A DNA stretch of 64,000 bases from Fibrobacter succinogenes (GTDB lineage Bacteria; Fibrobacterota; Fibrobacteria; Fibrobacterales; Fibrobacteraceae). Each line of letters starts with the position of its first letter. The stretch's first letter is position 1. The notes under the pieces are model-generated. The model did no database searches and was not told the origin of the DNA. It was given only the letters and a program-made list of their open reading frames with translations. Location: positions 16,806 to 80,805 of the forward strand of contig CACWPM010000026.1 in the NCBI GenBank assembly GCA_902762795.1, in the 5' to 3' direction. Positions 52,827 to 61,478 of the stretch are shown one piece after another. The position numbers and the translations under genes were made by a program.

Positions 52827-54535
52827 TATTTATTCTCCATTTCTAAATTCTGTTCGGCAGGTTGCGTAGCGGCTTCGTTTGCAACTGGTTCAGCAGGAAC
52901 TGCTGCGGTCGCGGATTCGGTTGATGAACCCGCCGAAGCGTCCGCCGGCCCAGTTGCTGAACTCACCGAAGCATCGACAACAAGTTGCTTGGACGCCAAT
53001 ATATTTCCTGCACTAGAAACTTCGCCTGCCGCTTCAAGAAGTCCAAGCCACGCGACAACGGCATCGTAATGCGCCTTCAGGTCAGCCACCTGCAAGCGGG
53101 AAAGCGAAAGTTCCGCATCCACAACATCAAGACCTGTAGCAAGACCGGCTTCGTACGCCTTGTTCTGGCTGCGCAAAGCTTCGTCCGCGAGTTCACGCGT
53201 CTTGGCGAGGCTTGCGAGCCTCCCCTTTGCGTGTTCCAATTCACGCCAACGCTTTTCGACCAAAAGTTTCAAGTTGTCAATCGTCTCTTCTTCGAGACTG
53301 CCCAAAGAACGGTCCATAGCTTTTGCGGAACTCACCTTCGCGCGTGTATCGCCGCCCTTGAAAAGATCCCACTGCAATTTAGCGCCAATAGCCCATTCCG
53401 GTTCAAGAAGCGTCAAGTCCTTTGTATAAAGTTCCTTATAGCCAAACAAAGCGATTGTCGGGAAGTAATCGGCGCGAGCAACGCTAATCGCGTTCTGGTT
53501 GCGTTTGCGTTCAATCCGGAGCTGACGAAGGCCCGGGTGTTTATCCACGGCGAGCGCCTTGAATTCGTCCATAGAGCGAATGCTTTCCGGAGATTCGACT
53601 GGCGTTGTTGCAGTAAGGCTCGTATCCGTATGCAAAAGGCTTGCAAGCGCCATGCGGGCCAAGGACTGGTCGCGGAGGGCGTCCTCGTAAGCATTTTCAG
53701 CTTCGGCAAGGGCAACTTCTGCACGAAGGCGTTCTGTCTTGCTAATCTGGCCACCTTCTTCAAGCTTTTTGGAACGGTTCAGGTGTTCTTCAAGATCCTT
53801 CTTGGTCGTCTCGCGCATCACGACAAGTTCTTCGCACAAGCGAAGTGTAAAATACTTTGTTGCAACATCCATGAGAACCGTATTTTGGGCCATTTCGAAT
53901 TCGGCCTTGCGGGCGTTCACATTTTCTTTGGCGGCATCGTAGGCAGAATAAATCTTGAGCCCCGTAAAGATAGGCCATACAACGGTAAGGCGCGCATTAA
54001 AGAACCAGTCATCTTGCACCTTCATGTTGAAATCAGCATCGTTGATGTTCTTTGTCGCAGCCGTGCCATACTGTTCCGCAGTCTGCTGGGCGAAAGTTTC
54101 CGGAGAACTCGTCCCGAGCTTTTCCTTGAGGGCGTTTTCGGCATAAGCCTTAGCCTTGGCTTCGTTACCCGCCCCCATCTGGGCAAGGGCGCCTTCATAA
54201 GCCTGCTTGTAACCAGCCGAAGCCTTGTTATAGGCATCGATATAAGCCTTGGAATAGGCGGCAGCCCCCGCAATATCGCCTAAAGGCTGCTGAATGCGCC
54301 CAAGGTCAATCGAAATCGGGTCATTGATTTTTGTAATACCCGCCGAGAGACTCACGGTCGGGAGGAAACGGGCAAAAGCTTCATCCTTGCCGCTTTCGGC
54401 AATGTCCACTTTTGCCTTTTCTGCTTTAATTTTCGAATTGTTGGACATCGCCATGTCCAGCGCTTCCTGTAACGAAAGCGAGGTCGCATAAGCAGCCATG
54501 CTACCACAAAGAATGAATGCAAAGTACCGTTTCAT
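52826..54535 (-). CDS. TolC-family outer-membrane efflux protein (exporter operon)
   Basis: 569 residues from the ATG at 54535: signal peptide (MKRYFAFILCGSMAAYA), then two outer-membrane-factor repeats (LSLQEALDMAMSNNSKIKAE; FTLRLCEELVVMRETTKKDL; ADYFPTIALFGY; WDLFKGGDTRAKVSSAKAMD). The C-terminal 60 residues are Ala/Ser/Glu-rich and not part of the fold. An in-frame ATG at 54580 would destroy the signal peptide. Promoter TTGCTG-17-TATTAT (54546-54574) ends 10 bases before 54535. First gene of the operon TolC-HlyD-permease-permease. Confidence 0.9.
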   Translation of the reverse strand: MKRYFAFILCGSMAAYATSLSLQEALDMAMSNNSKIKAEKAKVDIAESGKDEAFARFLPTVSLSAGITKINDPISIDLGRIQQPLGDIAGAAAYSKAYIDAYNKASAGYKQAYEGALAQMGAGNEAKAKAYAENALKEKLGTSSPETFAQQTAEQYGTAATKNINDADFNMKVQDDWFFNARLTVVWPIFTGLKIYSAYDAAKENVNARKAEFEMAQNTVLMDVATKYFTLRLCEELVVMRETTKKDLEEHLNRSKKLEEGGQISKTERLRAEVALAEAENAYEDALRDQSLARMALASLLHTDTSLTATTPVESPESIRSMDEFKALAVDKHPGLRQLRIERKRNQNAISVARADYFPTIALFGYKELYTKDLTLLEPEWAIGAKLQWDLFKGGDTRAKVSSAKAMDRSLGSLEEETIDNLKLLVEKRWRELEHAKGRLASLAKTRELADEALRSQNKAYEAGLATGLDVVDAELSLSRLQVADLKAHYDAVVAWLGLLEAAGEVSSAGNILASKQLVVDASVSSATGPADASAGSSTESATAAVPAEPVANEAATQPAEQNLEMENK

Positions 54536-54603
54536 AGCTACTTTAATAATACAAAAAGATGACAAAAACAGCAATTCCAAAACGACGGTTAAAGCTCATC
54601 CAA

Positions 54604-54633
54604 TAAAAAAAGTTCCGACAAAATGTCGGAACT
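54604..54633 (-). terminator. Rho-independent terminator of the polymer/LTD operon
   Basis: Minus-strand AGTTCCGACA-TTT-TGTCGGAACT (ten pairs) followed by a T-run, 29 bases after the lamin-tail lipoprotein stop. It separates this operon from the TolC-HlyD efflux operon downstream. Confidence 0.9.
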
Positions 54634-54661
54634 TTTGGCTTAAAACTCAATTTGAAGTAAA

Positions 54662-56377
54662 TTACTTGCCCGGAGTCGGATCTGCAATAGTCCAATTGTT
54701 GTAGCCATAGCCCATTGTCGTAAAGTCCTTACGGTTAAGGCTCTTGCCCTTACCATCCGCATCGGTCATTCCCGGCCAACGGTCACTGTAAAGTGTCGCA
54801 TCGGACAACTGATAGAACCATCCCGAACCATCGGCATTCTTTGCATAAGGTTTCTTGACGGCAACTGTTTCACCGCGGTTCGAAAGCTTACCGGCATAGA
54901 AGCGGATTACGACCGATTCGTCAATATTGAAGCGAGAACGGAGCATAGACTCTTTACTCTTCAGGGAATCGCTGAACAAAACCATCTTTCCGCCTGCAGG
55001 GATTGCATCGCCCGCAGCAAATTCCATATTCACGCCTTCGATTTTCCAACCCTGAGGAGTGTTATTGATGCTTTCGACCAAAGACACGTTTTCAGTTCCT
55101 TTGTTCACAAGTTCAAGGAATTCCACATCGTTAAGGTCCTGTTCGTTTTCGTGGTAATGGATTTCGCTAATGAAAATCGGGCCAGCCTTCAAAGCCGAGT
55201 TAGCCTGGCCTTTCGTTTCCGAGGCCATAGCCCCCTGGGCCGTGGTTCCGCCAGGCAAATCGACTACACCGCTCGACTGTTTACCAGTCGCAATCATCAG
55301 GCTAGTTTCCTTGCCCGTGCGAGTTCCCGCAGCGACTTCGTACAGATAGACTTCATCGCCATTGTCGCTCAAGAAAAGGCCTTCACCAAAAACAGCGTCG
55401 CTCGATTCAAGGACAAGGAAGCCCTTGGCCGGAACAACCGTGCTGGTTCCGCCCACAGTCCACTTTTTGTCCTTACGTTTGGATTCGAGTTCCCAACCTT
55501 TAACATCGACTGGGGCATCGCCATAGTTGTAAAGTTCGATCCAGCCATCAGAAACACCAAGATCGTAGGGTTTGATTTCGTTCAGACGAATCGTAGAAGC
55601 TTCAAGAACTTTGTCATCACCCACGCACGGATTACCGTTCTCGATAGCACTCGGTCCCCAGGAATTGGCGCTAGCTTCGCTGCCCGAGCCTCTATACACA
55701 AGCGTATGTCCCTTTCCATTAGCAAGGCTTGGCCAAGGAGGTGCGTCGCTAAACGCAGCGCTCACGTCACCTTCGCCCTTGAGCTTGACTTCGACAACAT
55801 CGCCTTCATTGACAAGCTTCGCAACAGTTCCCGTCTTGGGGTCGTTATCCCACGGACCATAAACTTTACAACTTGCCGGCAAGCTCGGATAAGTCTGCTT
55901 GAACAAATTCACATCGTTCGTGACAATAACGTATTGCCCTTTCTTCAAAGAACCCGGAGGGAACGAGAAGGACACGGCGCCATCCAAGCGAAGTTTATTG
56001 CCCAGCATATCATTGATATCCGGGCCACTCTTGATATAAACTTCAACCCATTCCAAGGTTGAACCTTTGGGCGCGTTATACATAATTTCGGAAACGCCCA
56101 TGTAAGTCGCATTTGGATCCACAACAACATCTTCCGGATTCGAGCTAGAAGATGTCGGATTTACGACAGAAGACGAAGACACTGAAATATCCGATGATGA
56201 AGTCGGATTGTCAATGCTACTACTCGATCCATTATCCGAAGAAGATGTCGGAGCTATCACAGAAGAACTGGAAAAACCCGGATCCGGAGGATTCGCGGGA
56301 TTGTCATCGGAGCAGGCAGAGAACATGCTCAACGCAGAGACACAAGTGCCAACGGCAAGCCATTTTTTCGTATTCAT
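54662..56377 (-). CDS. Lipoprotein with three lamin-tail domains
   Basis: 571 residues: lipoprotein signal (NTKKWLAVGTCVSALSMFSAC), a serine-rich linker of about 60 residues (SSSSV and SSSSN runs), and three lamin-tail domains (about 95-250, 265-375 and 400-530; each starts with an EIM/NEI/SEI strand such as IRLNEIKPYDLGVSDGWIEL, followed by GWELES or GWKIEG). Lamin-tail domains occur in surface proteins, often beside CotH kinases. AAGGAAGG precedes the ATG by 5 bases. 33 bases after the VTC gene, last gene of the operon. Confidence 0.87.
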   Translation of the reverse strand: MNTKKWLAVGTCVSALSMFSACSDDNPANPPDPGFSSSSVIAPTSSSDNGSSSSIDNPTSSSDISVSSSSVVNPTSSSSNPEDVVVDPNATYMGVSEIMYNAPKGSTLEWVEVYIKSGPDINDMLGNKLRLDGAVSFSFPPGSLKKGQYVIVTNDVNLFKQTYPSLPASCKVYGPWDNDPKTGTVAKLVNEGDVVEVKLKGEGDVSAAFSDAPPWPSLANGKGHTLVYRGSGSEASANSWGPSAIENGNPCVGDDKVLEASTIRLNEIKPYDLGVSDGWIELYNYGDAPVDVKGWELESKRKDKKWTVGGTSTVVPAKGFLVLESSDAVFGEGLFLSDNGDEVYLYEVAAGTRTGKETSLMIATGKQSSGVVDLPGGTTAQGAMASETKGQANSALKAGPIFISEIHYHENEQDLNDVEFLELVNKGTENVSLVESINNTPQGWKIEGVNMEFAAGDAIPAGGKMVLFSDSLKSKESMLRSRFNIDESVVIRFYAGKLSNRGETVAVKKPYAKNADGSGWFYQLSDATLYSDRWPGMTDADGKGKSLNRKDFTTMGYGYNNWTIADPTPGK

Positions 56378-56410
56378 AAGCGCCTTCCTTGTTATTGGTT
56401 TAAGACCATG

Positions 56411-57229
56411 TTAAAAGTTTCCCGCGAGGCGAGTCCAATACGGGCTCTTGAAACGACGCGGATTTTCGTAAACGCGTTTCCATTCCGCAGCGGCATTTCC
56501 GAACTTGGAAAATGCGCCATGCTTCAGGTTGAATGTACGAATCAAGTCGAACATCCAATAAGGCATCTGGGCAGCCGGGCACTTGAGTTCAAGAACAGCA
56601 TCGGCACCGGGCTGGAAGAATCTTGGGATTCCAGTGGAGTGCATGTAGTGCGGGTCCACAGTGTAATCAAAACCATTCTCTTCGCGAAAGCGCATGCCGG
56701 TGTCAATCGTCACGCGGGAATACTCTTCGCGAAGCCCGAACCATGCACGCCGCTTGTACTGCGTAAGGAGTCGCGGGTGTGCACCATGGAGTTCCGTCTT
56801 GTACAAGAAATCCTTGAGGTACATGCGGTCTTTATCGCTCTTGCACGGCCATTCATCGGGCTTCATATTCCAGACTTCACCGGGGTTGATACCCTTGATT
56901 GTTGCACGGCTCTTGTAGCAGATATTACGAATCTTGCGCTTGACCTCGAAATGGAATGTACCGTCCTGAGCGGGGTGCTCGCCGTACGTGCGGATACGCA
57001 TGTTGAAACGGTCGAGGAGCTGTTTCTTTTTCCAGCCGAGGAACGTCCACGTCGGTGTGTCCAGGTAGAGATTCGTAATCCAGTAAAATCCACCCGGAGT
57101 GATTTTGGAATAATAGTCTTCTTCGCAATACGGCGCCAAGAACGCACCAATCCGGTCCGCCCATTCGACGGGGATATGGTACTTCAGTTCGAAGCGTTCA
57201 AGAAGACTAAATCCGCGGGCTTCTGCCAT
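56411..57229 (-). CDS. VTC-domain protein (polyphosphate polymerase-like)
   Basis: 272 residues, a single VTC catalytic domain as in yeast Vtc4, which makes polyphosphate from ATP in a tunnel. Conserved residues visible: FELKYHI, FNMRIRTYG, FHFEVKRKIRN, RRAWFG, VTIDTGMRFRE, VLELKC and FSKFG, giving the Lys/Arg-lined tunnel and Glu metal ligands. The protein should be cytosolic. Three bases separate it from the TolC-type gene upstream. In Bacteria VTC genes usually accompany DUF4956 and CotH kinases; the DUF4956 gene is four positions upstream here. Confidence 0.88.
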   Translation of the reverse strand: MAEARGFSLLERFELKYHIPVEWADRIGAFLAPYCEEDYYSKITPGGFYWITNLYLDTPTWTFLGWKKKQLLDRFNMRIRTYGEHPAQDGTFHFEVKRKIRNICYKSRATIKGINPGEVWNMKPDEWPCKSDKDRMYLKDFLYKTELHGAHPRLLTQYKRRAWFGLREEYSRVTIDTGMRFREENGFDYTVDPHYMHSTGIPRFFQPGADAVLELKCPAAQMPYWMFDLIRTFNLKHGAFSKFGNAAAEWKRVYENPRRFKSPYWTRLAGNF

Positions 57230-57232
57230 AAA

Positions 57233-58657
57233 CTACCTGATTCCTTCACGAAGATGGTTCGTTACGTTTTGACGGGCAAGACCGCCAGCGTAATCGAGCA
57301 GAGCCAAGTAACGTGCAAAAATATCGTATTCGAGCTTTGCAGCCTTCAAGTCGCTTTCGAGGGCACTCTCACGAGCACGGAGGAGCAAAAGCGGATCGGA
57401 ACCCGCATTTCGAGCAAACTGTTCCATAAAGCCGCTGGCGTTCACTTGTTCAGCATATTCCTTCAAAACCTTCCACTGGTCGATAAGCGTAAGGACTTCT
57501 TCGGTGAGGCGAGCGACCTTCTGGTTCACTTCGCGGACTTCGTCCAAGTACTTGCTTTCGGCATCAAGCTTTTCGACCTGTTCGCGGAGGGTGGCGTCCT
57601 TATTGCTATCGAAGAACGGCAGACGGAAAGCAACGTTCAAGAAAAACTTGTCCGAAGTCTTGCGGTCGTCAGTTTCAGGGACAAGGGTTCTCATGGAATA
57701 TCCCTCGACCGTTTTAGTATCCCATCTATCACAAACACCATTAATATACTGGCCAATGCACCCACCAGATTTACCAGCTTTTTCTAAAAATTCATCATAG
57801 AACTTGCCATATTTTTCTTTAGTGACATCACTATAGTCCAAGTCCTTGTACTTTTCCATCAAGGATTCAATCTGGAGCGAGTAACCTATGCCTATATGAG
57901 AAATGTAGTTGCGGTCCTTGCTTGCATCCTGTTGCGCCTTAGAAATGTCGGAATCGCGCTTGCCCTTGGCGAGTGCCACAAGCGGGAAGTTTTCGTCAAC
58001 AGTCACGCCGTTTTTAAGGAATTCGGCAAGTTCTTCCATCGTCGGGAGGAACGACGGATCCAAGGCGACGTTATCAAAGTCCGGAGCCCAGATCATCATC
58101 TTGAGTTCGGCATCGCGGAGCGCCGTGCTGTCCGAAAGCAAGTTCGCCTTGAGCGACGCACTCTTTTCAAGTGAAGTCATCAAGTCTTCGGCATTGAACG
58201 AAGCAGAGCCGGACTTGAGGTGGAGCACTTCGATACGGTCCTGAATAACCTGCAAAAGTTGCTTGTTAATTTCGTTAATCTTCTGGCGCAGCACATAGCG
58301 CACACCGCGTTCGTAGCGGTCGTAAAGGAGGATTGAACGTTCAACGGCAAAAGTAGCCTGCTGGTAATTCTTAACCGCCTCATAGTGAGCCTTGTCGGCA
58401 GCGCGTTCGCCAAAAGCCTGAGGCGTCACGCGGAGTTCAAAATCGTGCTTGGCAAAGCTAAAGCCATCCATCTGGTAGCGGAGCTCAATCTTGTCCCAAA
58501 GCTTGAGGTTGCGATCTTTCGATGTTGCTTCGGCGCGTTTTTCCGCGGCCTGGTATCTCGGGTCCGTTTTTGCGGATTCAATCAGGCGTTCCCAAGTGAG
58601 AGGGCTTGCAATTGCAGCTGTAGCCAGTGCGAGCGATATAAAAGGTACGATTTTCAT
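57233..58657 (-). CDS. TolC-family outer-membrane protein (polymer operon)
   Basis: 474 residues: signal peptide (MKIVPFISLALATAAIA), helical barrel repeats (SLTWERLIESAKTDPRYQAA-like start, ILLYDRYERGVRYVLRQKIN, VFRLPFFDSNKDATLREQVE-like). An insert with CIGQYINGVCDRWDTKTVEGYS (about 285-310) carries two cysteines likely to form a disulfide; not usual for TolC. The start ATG overlaps the HlyD stop (TAATG). With the HlyD gene it would form an envelope-spanning channel. Confidence 0.82.
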   Translation of the reverse strand: MKIVPFISLALATAAIASPLTWERLIESAKTDPRYQAAEKRAEATSKDRNLKLWDKIELRYQMDGFSFAKHDFELRVTPQAFGERAADKAHYEAVKNYQQATFAVERSILLYDRYERGVRYVLRQKINEINKQLLQVIQDRIEVLHLKSGSASFNAEDLMTSLEKSASLKANLLSDSTALRDAELKMMIWAPDFDNVALDPSFLPTMEELAEFLKNGVTVDENFPLVALAKGKRDSDISKAQQDASKDRNYISHIGIGYSLQIESLMEKYKDLDYSDVTKEKYGKFYDEFLEKAGKSGGCIGQYINGVCDRWDTKTVEGYSMRTLVPETDDRKTSDKFFLNVAFRLPFFDSNKDATLREQVEKLDAESKYLDEVREVNQKVARLTEEVLTLIDQWKVLKEYAEQVNASGFMEQFARNAGSDPLLLLRARESALESDLKAAKLEYDIFARYLALLDYAGGLARQNVTNHLREGIR

Positions 58658-59766
58658 TACTTCTTAGCCTTCTTTTGCTGCTTTTCCAAGTTGCGCTTGC
58701 TCGTTTCGGTGATAGTCACCATTTCGCCAAGCAAGAAAGAGTTCTCTTCCGGAATCTTGATGGTCACTTCGCGACCATAGACCGGCAGTTCTGGCATTTT
58801 CCACATACGTGTCGGGAACGGCACGATACGGCTCGAAAGACCGACAACTTCGCCAATCACGGCCTTGCCAGAGCCCGTCAAAGTCGTCACCTTCACGGCT
58901 TCGCCGAGGTTCGTGTTCTGGTAGATCTGTTCGTTGATATAGCCGCGGATAAGCGTCGGGGACTTGTGGGCAAGCGTCACGATCGGGGCGAAGCTGGAAA
59001 CCTTTTCACCATCGCGAACGTTCACGTCACCGACAACCCAATTTTCCTTGGCGACCTGAGTCAGTTCCTTCTGCTGCTTGCGCATTTCGGCAAGTTCCTT
59101 GCGGATGTTCGCAGCTTCGCTCTTGCCCGTAGACTTCTGGAGACGGCCACTGCCACGGAGGAGGGCAATCTGTTCATTCGCGCTCTTGACGGCGAGGTTC
59201 AGTTCGTTCTTGAGGCTCTTGATGCGCATGGCCATGGCATCGTTGCCGTCCGCATTGGACTTCGAGTGCGAAAGGCTCTTGAGCTTAGCGGAGATGGCCT
59301 TGTTGCTTTCGTATTCCGTTTCGAGGTTGCGGATTTCGGCAGAAAGAGCAAGACGGCGAGTTTCGAGGTTAGCCTTGACTTCTGCGACCTTCTGGTCGAT
59401 TTCGGCAGAGCTCAAGTTGCTGCGGCCTTCAAGTGCATCGAGTTCGCGGGTAAGTTCAGCGATGCGAAGCGTGAGGTCCGGACGGTTGATGACCACGATC
59501 GTATCCCCAGGCTTGACTTCCTGGCCCGGAACCACGTAAACCTTCACAATTTCGGTCGGAGACGGGAGGCTGATAATCGTTTCGCTGGATTCCGCAATGC
59601 CACGGAACATGGCGGCCTTGCCCTGGTACATAAAGCCGAGCAATACGGCGATAATCACGCAGAGGATCCAGGCGATGGAAAGCTTATGGGTATAGACGTA
59701 GGCGACGCCCGCATTGTTCTTGTGGGTGTTCCAGAAATTGTCGAGAAGATCTTCAAGCTTATTCAT
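58657..59766 (-). CDS. HlyD-type periplasmic adaptor (polymer operon)
   Basis: 369 residues: a membrane helix at about 27-46 (SIAWILCVIIAVLLGFMYQG), lipoyl half (IVKVYVVPGQEVKPGDTIVV), a long coiled-coil hairpin (residues 85-235, with LDALEGRSNLSSAEIDQKVA and IAKELAEMRKQQKELTQVAK-like stretches), then lipoyl/beta-barrel domains (VVGDVNVRDGEKVSSFAPIV, YINEQIYQNTNLGEAVKV). GGGAGG 8 bases before the ATG. It follows the DUF4956 gene by 13 bases. Confidence 0.87.
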   Translation of the reverse strand: MNKLEDLLDNFWNTHKNNAGVAYVYTHKLSIAWILCVIIAVLLGFMYQGKAAMFRGIAESSETIISLPSPTEIVKVYVVPGQEVKPGDTIVVINRPDLTLRIAELTRELDALEGRSNLSSAEIDQKVAEVKANLETRRLALSAEIRNLETEYESNKAISAKLKSLSHSKSNADGNDAMAMRIKSLKNELNLAVKSANEQIALLRGSGRLQKSTGKSEAANIRKELAEMRKQQKELTQVAKENWVVGDVNVRDGEKVSSFAPIVTLAHKSPTLIRGYINEQIYQNTNLGEAVKVTTLTGSGKAVIGEVVGLSSRIVPFPTRMWKMPELPVYGREVTIKIPEENSFLLGEMVTITETSKRNLEKQQKKAKK

Positions 59767-59779
59767 TTTTCAAACCTCC

Positions 59780-60463
59780 CTACATTTCCGTCGTGGCGTC
59801 TTGCATCATGAACTGGACATCCGAAATGCCTTCGATTTTCGAAAGCATCGTGAGAATTTCGGCAGCGGGCTTTGTCGCACGAAGGCGGATCTGGTAAGCG
59901 ACGTCCAAGCGGGCTCCGCCATCCACTTCGCGCATGGTTATCAAAATGAACGTCTTTAGATTGCCCTTCATTATATCTTCAATCTGACCACGGACCTTCG
60001 GTTCGTTCGGGAGAGCAAAGCGAAGCATACCGTCAAAGAAGTGCTTGGTACCAAGACCCGTGCGAGAAAGGAGGAAAGCAACACTGCAGAACGCAATCGT
60101 TCCGCCTACAGCGGCCCCCCAGGCATAAACGCCACAACCGATACCCGCACCTAGCGCCGCGAATATGAACATGATATCTCGCGGGTCCTTGAAACTCGTA
60201 CGGAAGCGGACCACCGAGAGAGCGCCCATCATACCGAGACCACGACCGACATTATCGCCGATGGCCTGCATAATCATCGAAGCAGCAACGGCGCTCAAGA
60301 CAATGCCCTGGACAAAGTTGCGGGAATAGGAAAGCCCGAGGAAGGTCTTTTCGTATGTCCAACCGATAGCGGAAGACAGAATGAAAGCAAGGATCAAGGT
60401 GTATGCAAGCGTAATGATCGTTGCGTTTGTTGTGCTGGACTGGACAGCAAGAAGGTCAAGCAT
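59780..60463 (-). CDS. DUF4956 membrane protein
   Basis: 227 residues with about four membrane helices in the first 130 and the family core DNVGRGLGMMGALSVVRFRT, SFKDPRDIMFIFAALGAGIG. A C-terminal ferredoxin-like (ACT/MgtC-like) domain follows (FILITMREVDGGARLDVAYQ, ILTMLSKIEGISDVQFM). DUF4956 genes commonly accompany VTC polymerases, suggesting a part in polymer movement or control; this is inference from context. GGAG precedes the ATG by 6 bases. First gene of the operon. Confidence 0.88.
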   Translation of the reverse strand: MLDLLAVQSSTTNATIITLAYTLILAFILSSAIGWTYEKTFLGLSYSRNFVQGIVLSAVAASMIMQAIGDNVGRGLGMMGALSVVRFRTSFKDPRDIMFIFAALGAGIGCGVYAWGAAVGGTIAFCSVAFLLSRTGLGTKHFFDGMLRFALPNEPKVRGQIEDIMKGNLKTFILITMREVDGGARLDVAYQIRLRATKPAAEILTMLSKIEGISDVQFMMQDATTEM

Positions 60464-60782
60464 AATAACTCCGTTTATAAGTTTCTTTTAAAGGCCACAG
60501 TGTACAAAATCTACTTAAAAATGAACGTTTTTCGCTCACTTTTATGTAAATAATGGACTAACAAACAGTTCAGAAGCCCTAAAACCCACGCTAAAAATAA
60601 TAAAAGTACATTTTTCGTTCATGAAAAAATTAATTACACGTTGGTTACTCTAACAACGCATTGTAGAAGTCGCAACGTATGTTTATTTTCGGAAACAGAA
60701 CAGACGCGAATGTTAAATTGTAGAAACAAACAAGAGCGTCATGTATGTGAATTCGCGAGCGAACGGCACTTTTTAACTTCGG
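60464..60782. other. A+T-rich intergenic region upstream of the polymer operon
   Basis: No gene or clear terminator is seen. Two TTGTAGAA motifs (about 60661 and 60718) stand in similar surroundings, and GAACG/CGTTC motifs form weak inverted pairs around 60510-60625. The DUF4956 promoter should be here, but no hexamer pair stands out. Confidence 0.5.
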
Positions 60783-61478
60783 CTATTTTATAACCCCAAA
60801 AGAATCTATACGAACGCCATCATCGCAATTCGTTTTCGATTCTGCAGTAAAATTACTTAAATAGACATCAAAATTGGCATCGGCATCGCCATAAGTACAA
60901 TAGGCCTCAAGATTTCCGTTTTCATCACAAGCCCCACTCAACACGTCATTTGCATTTTGGAGCAAACACAATTTTTTGAAATTTTCGAACAAGCTTTCGC
61001 ACGCGCTACCGTAATTTTTCAACGTCAAACTTCTTTCCACGAGATTGCTTTGCCCAAGCTTAAATTTGGAAGAAAAGCTTTTGCCATCGCCGTCACAAGA
61101 TGCAACAGCGCCCTTTTCTTCTGCATAAACCAGAACATCGCCTTTAAATACGCCCTGCCCCGCATCATGTCCCGTGGCTGGGAGGTCTTCTTTTACGACA
61201 ATAAGATATTTTTCGGTAACACTCGTTTCAAAGCCAATAACCTGCACCCTAACAGAATCATGCAAATCTGCAACAACAGCAGATGAACTACTGATACCAA
61301 AATCACCCGTCCCCTTTGGAGCGCTAGAAGAATATATTTCAAAAGAGCTACTCGAAGAGCTGTCTTCATCGATATACCCAACCATAGGCAAAGCATTCGG
61401 GTCAACAGTGCCACTAGAGCAAGCCACCAAAGCAAGCCAAGAAAAAAATCCAATCAAACATACACTCTTTTTATGCAT
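60783..61478 (-). CDS. Serine-linker lipoprotein paired with TIGR02147
   Basis: 231 residues: lipoprotein signal (CLIGFFSWLALVAC), a linker with two serine runs (DEDSSSSSSFEIYSSSAP), and a C-terminal domain (residues 75-231) with five or six cysteines (for example SCDGDGKSFSSKF, CESLFENFKKLC, YCTYGDADANFDV). The start overlaps the last 8 bases of the TIGR02147 gene, so both are made from one mRNA. I do not know the domain. Confidence 0.8.
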   Translation of the reverse strand: MHKKSVCLIGFFSWLALVACSSGTVDPNALPMVGYIDEDSSSSSSFEIYSSSAPKGTGDFGISSSSAVVADLHDSVRVQVIGFETSVTEKYLIVVKEDLPATGHDAGQGVFKGDVLVYAEEKGAVASCDGDGKSFSSKFKLGQSNLVERSLTLKNYGSACESLFENFKKLCLLQNANDVLSGACDENGNLEAYCTYGDADANFDVYLSNFTAESKTNCDDGVRIDSFGVIK

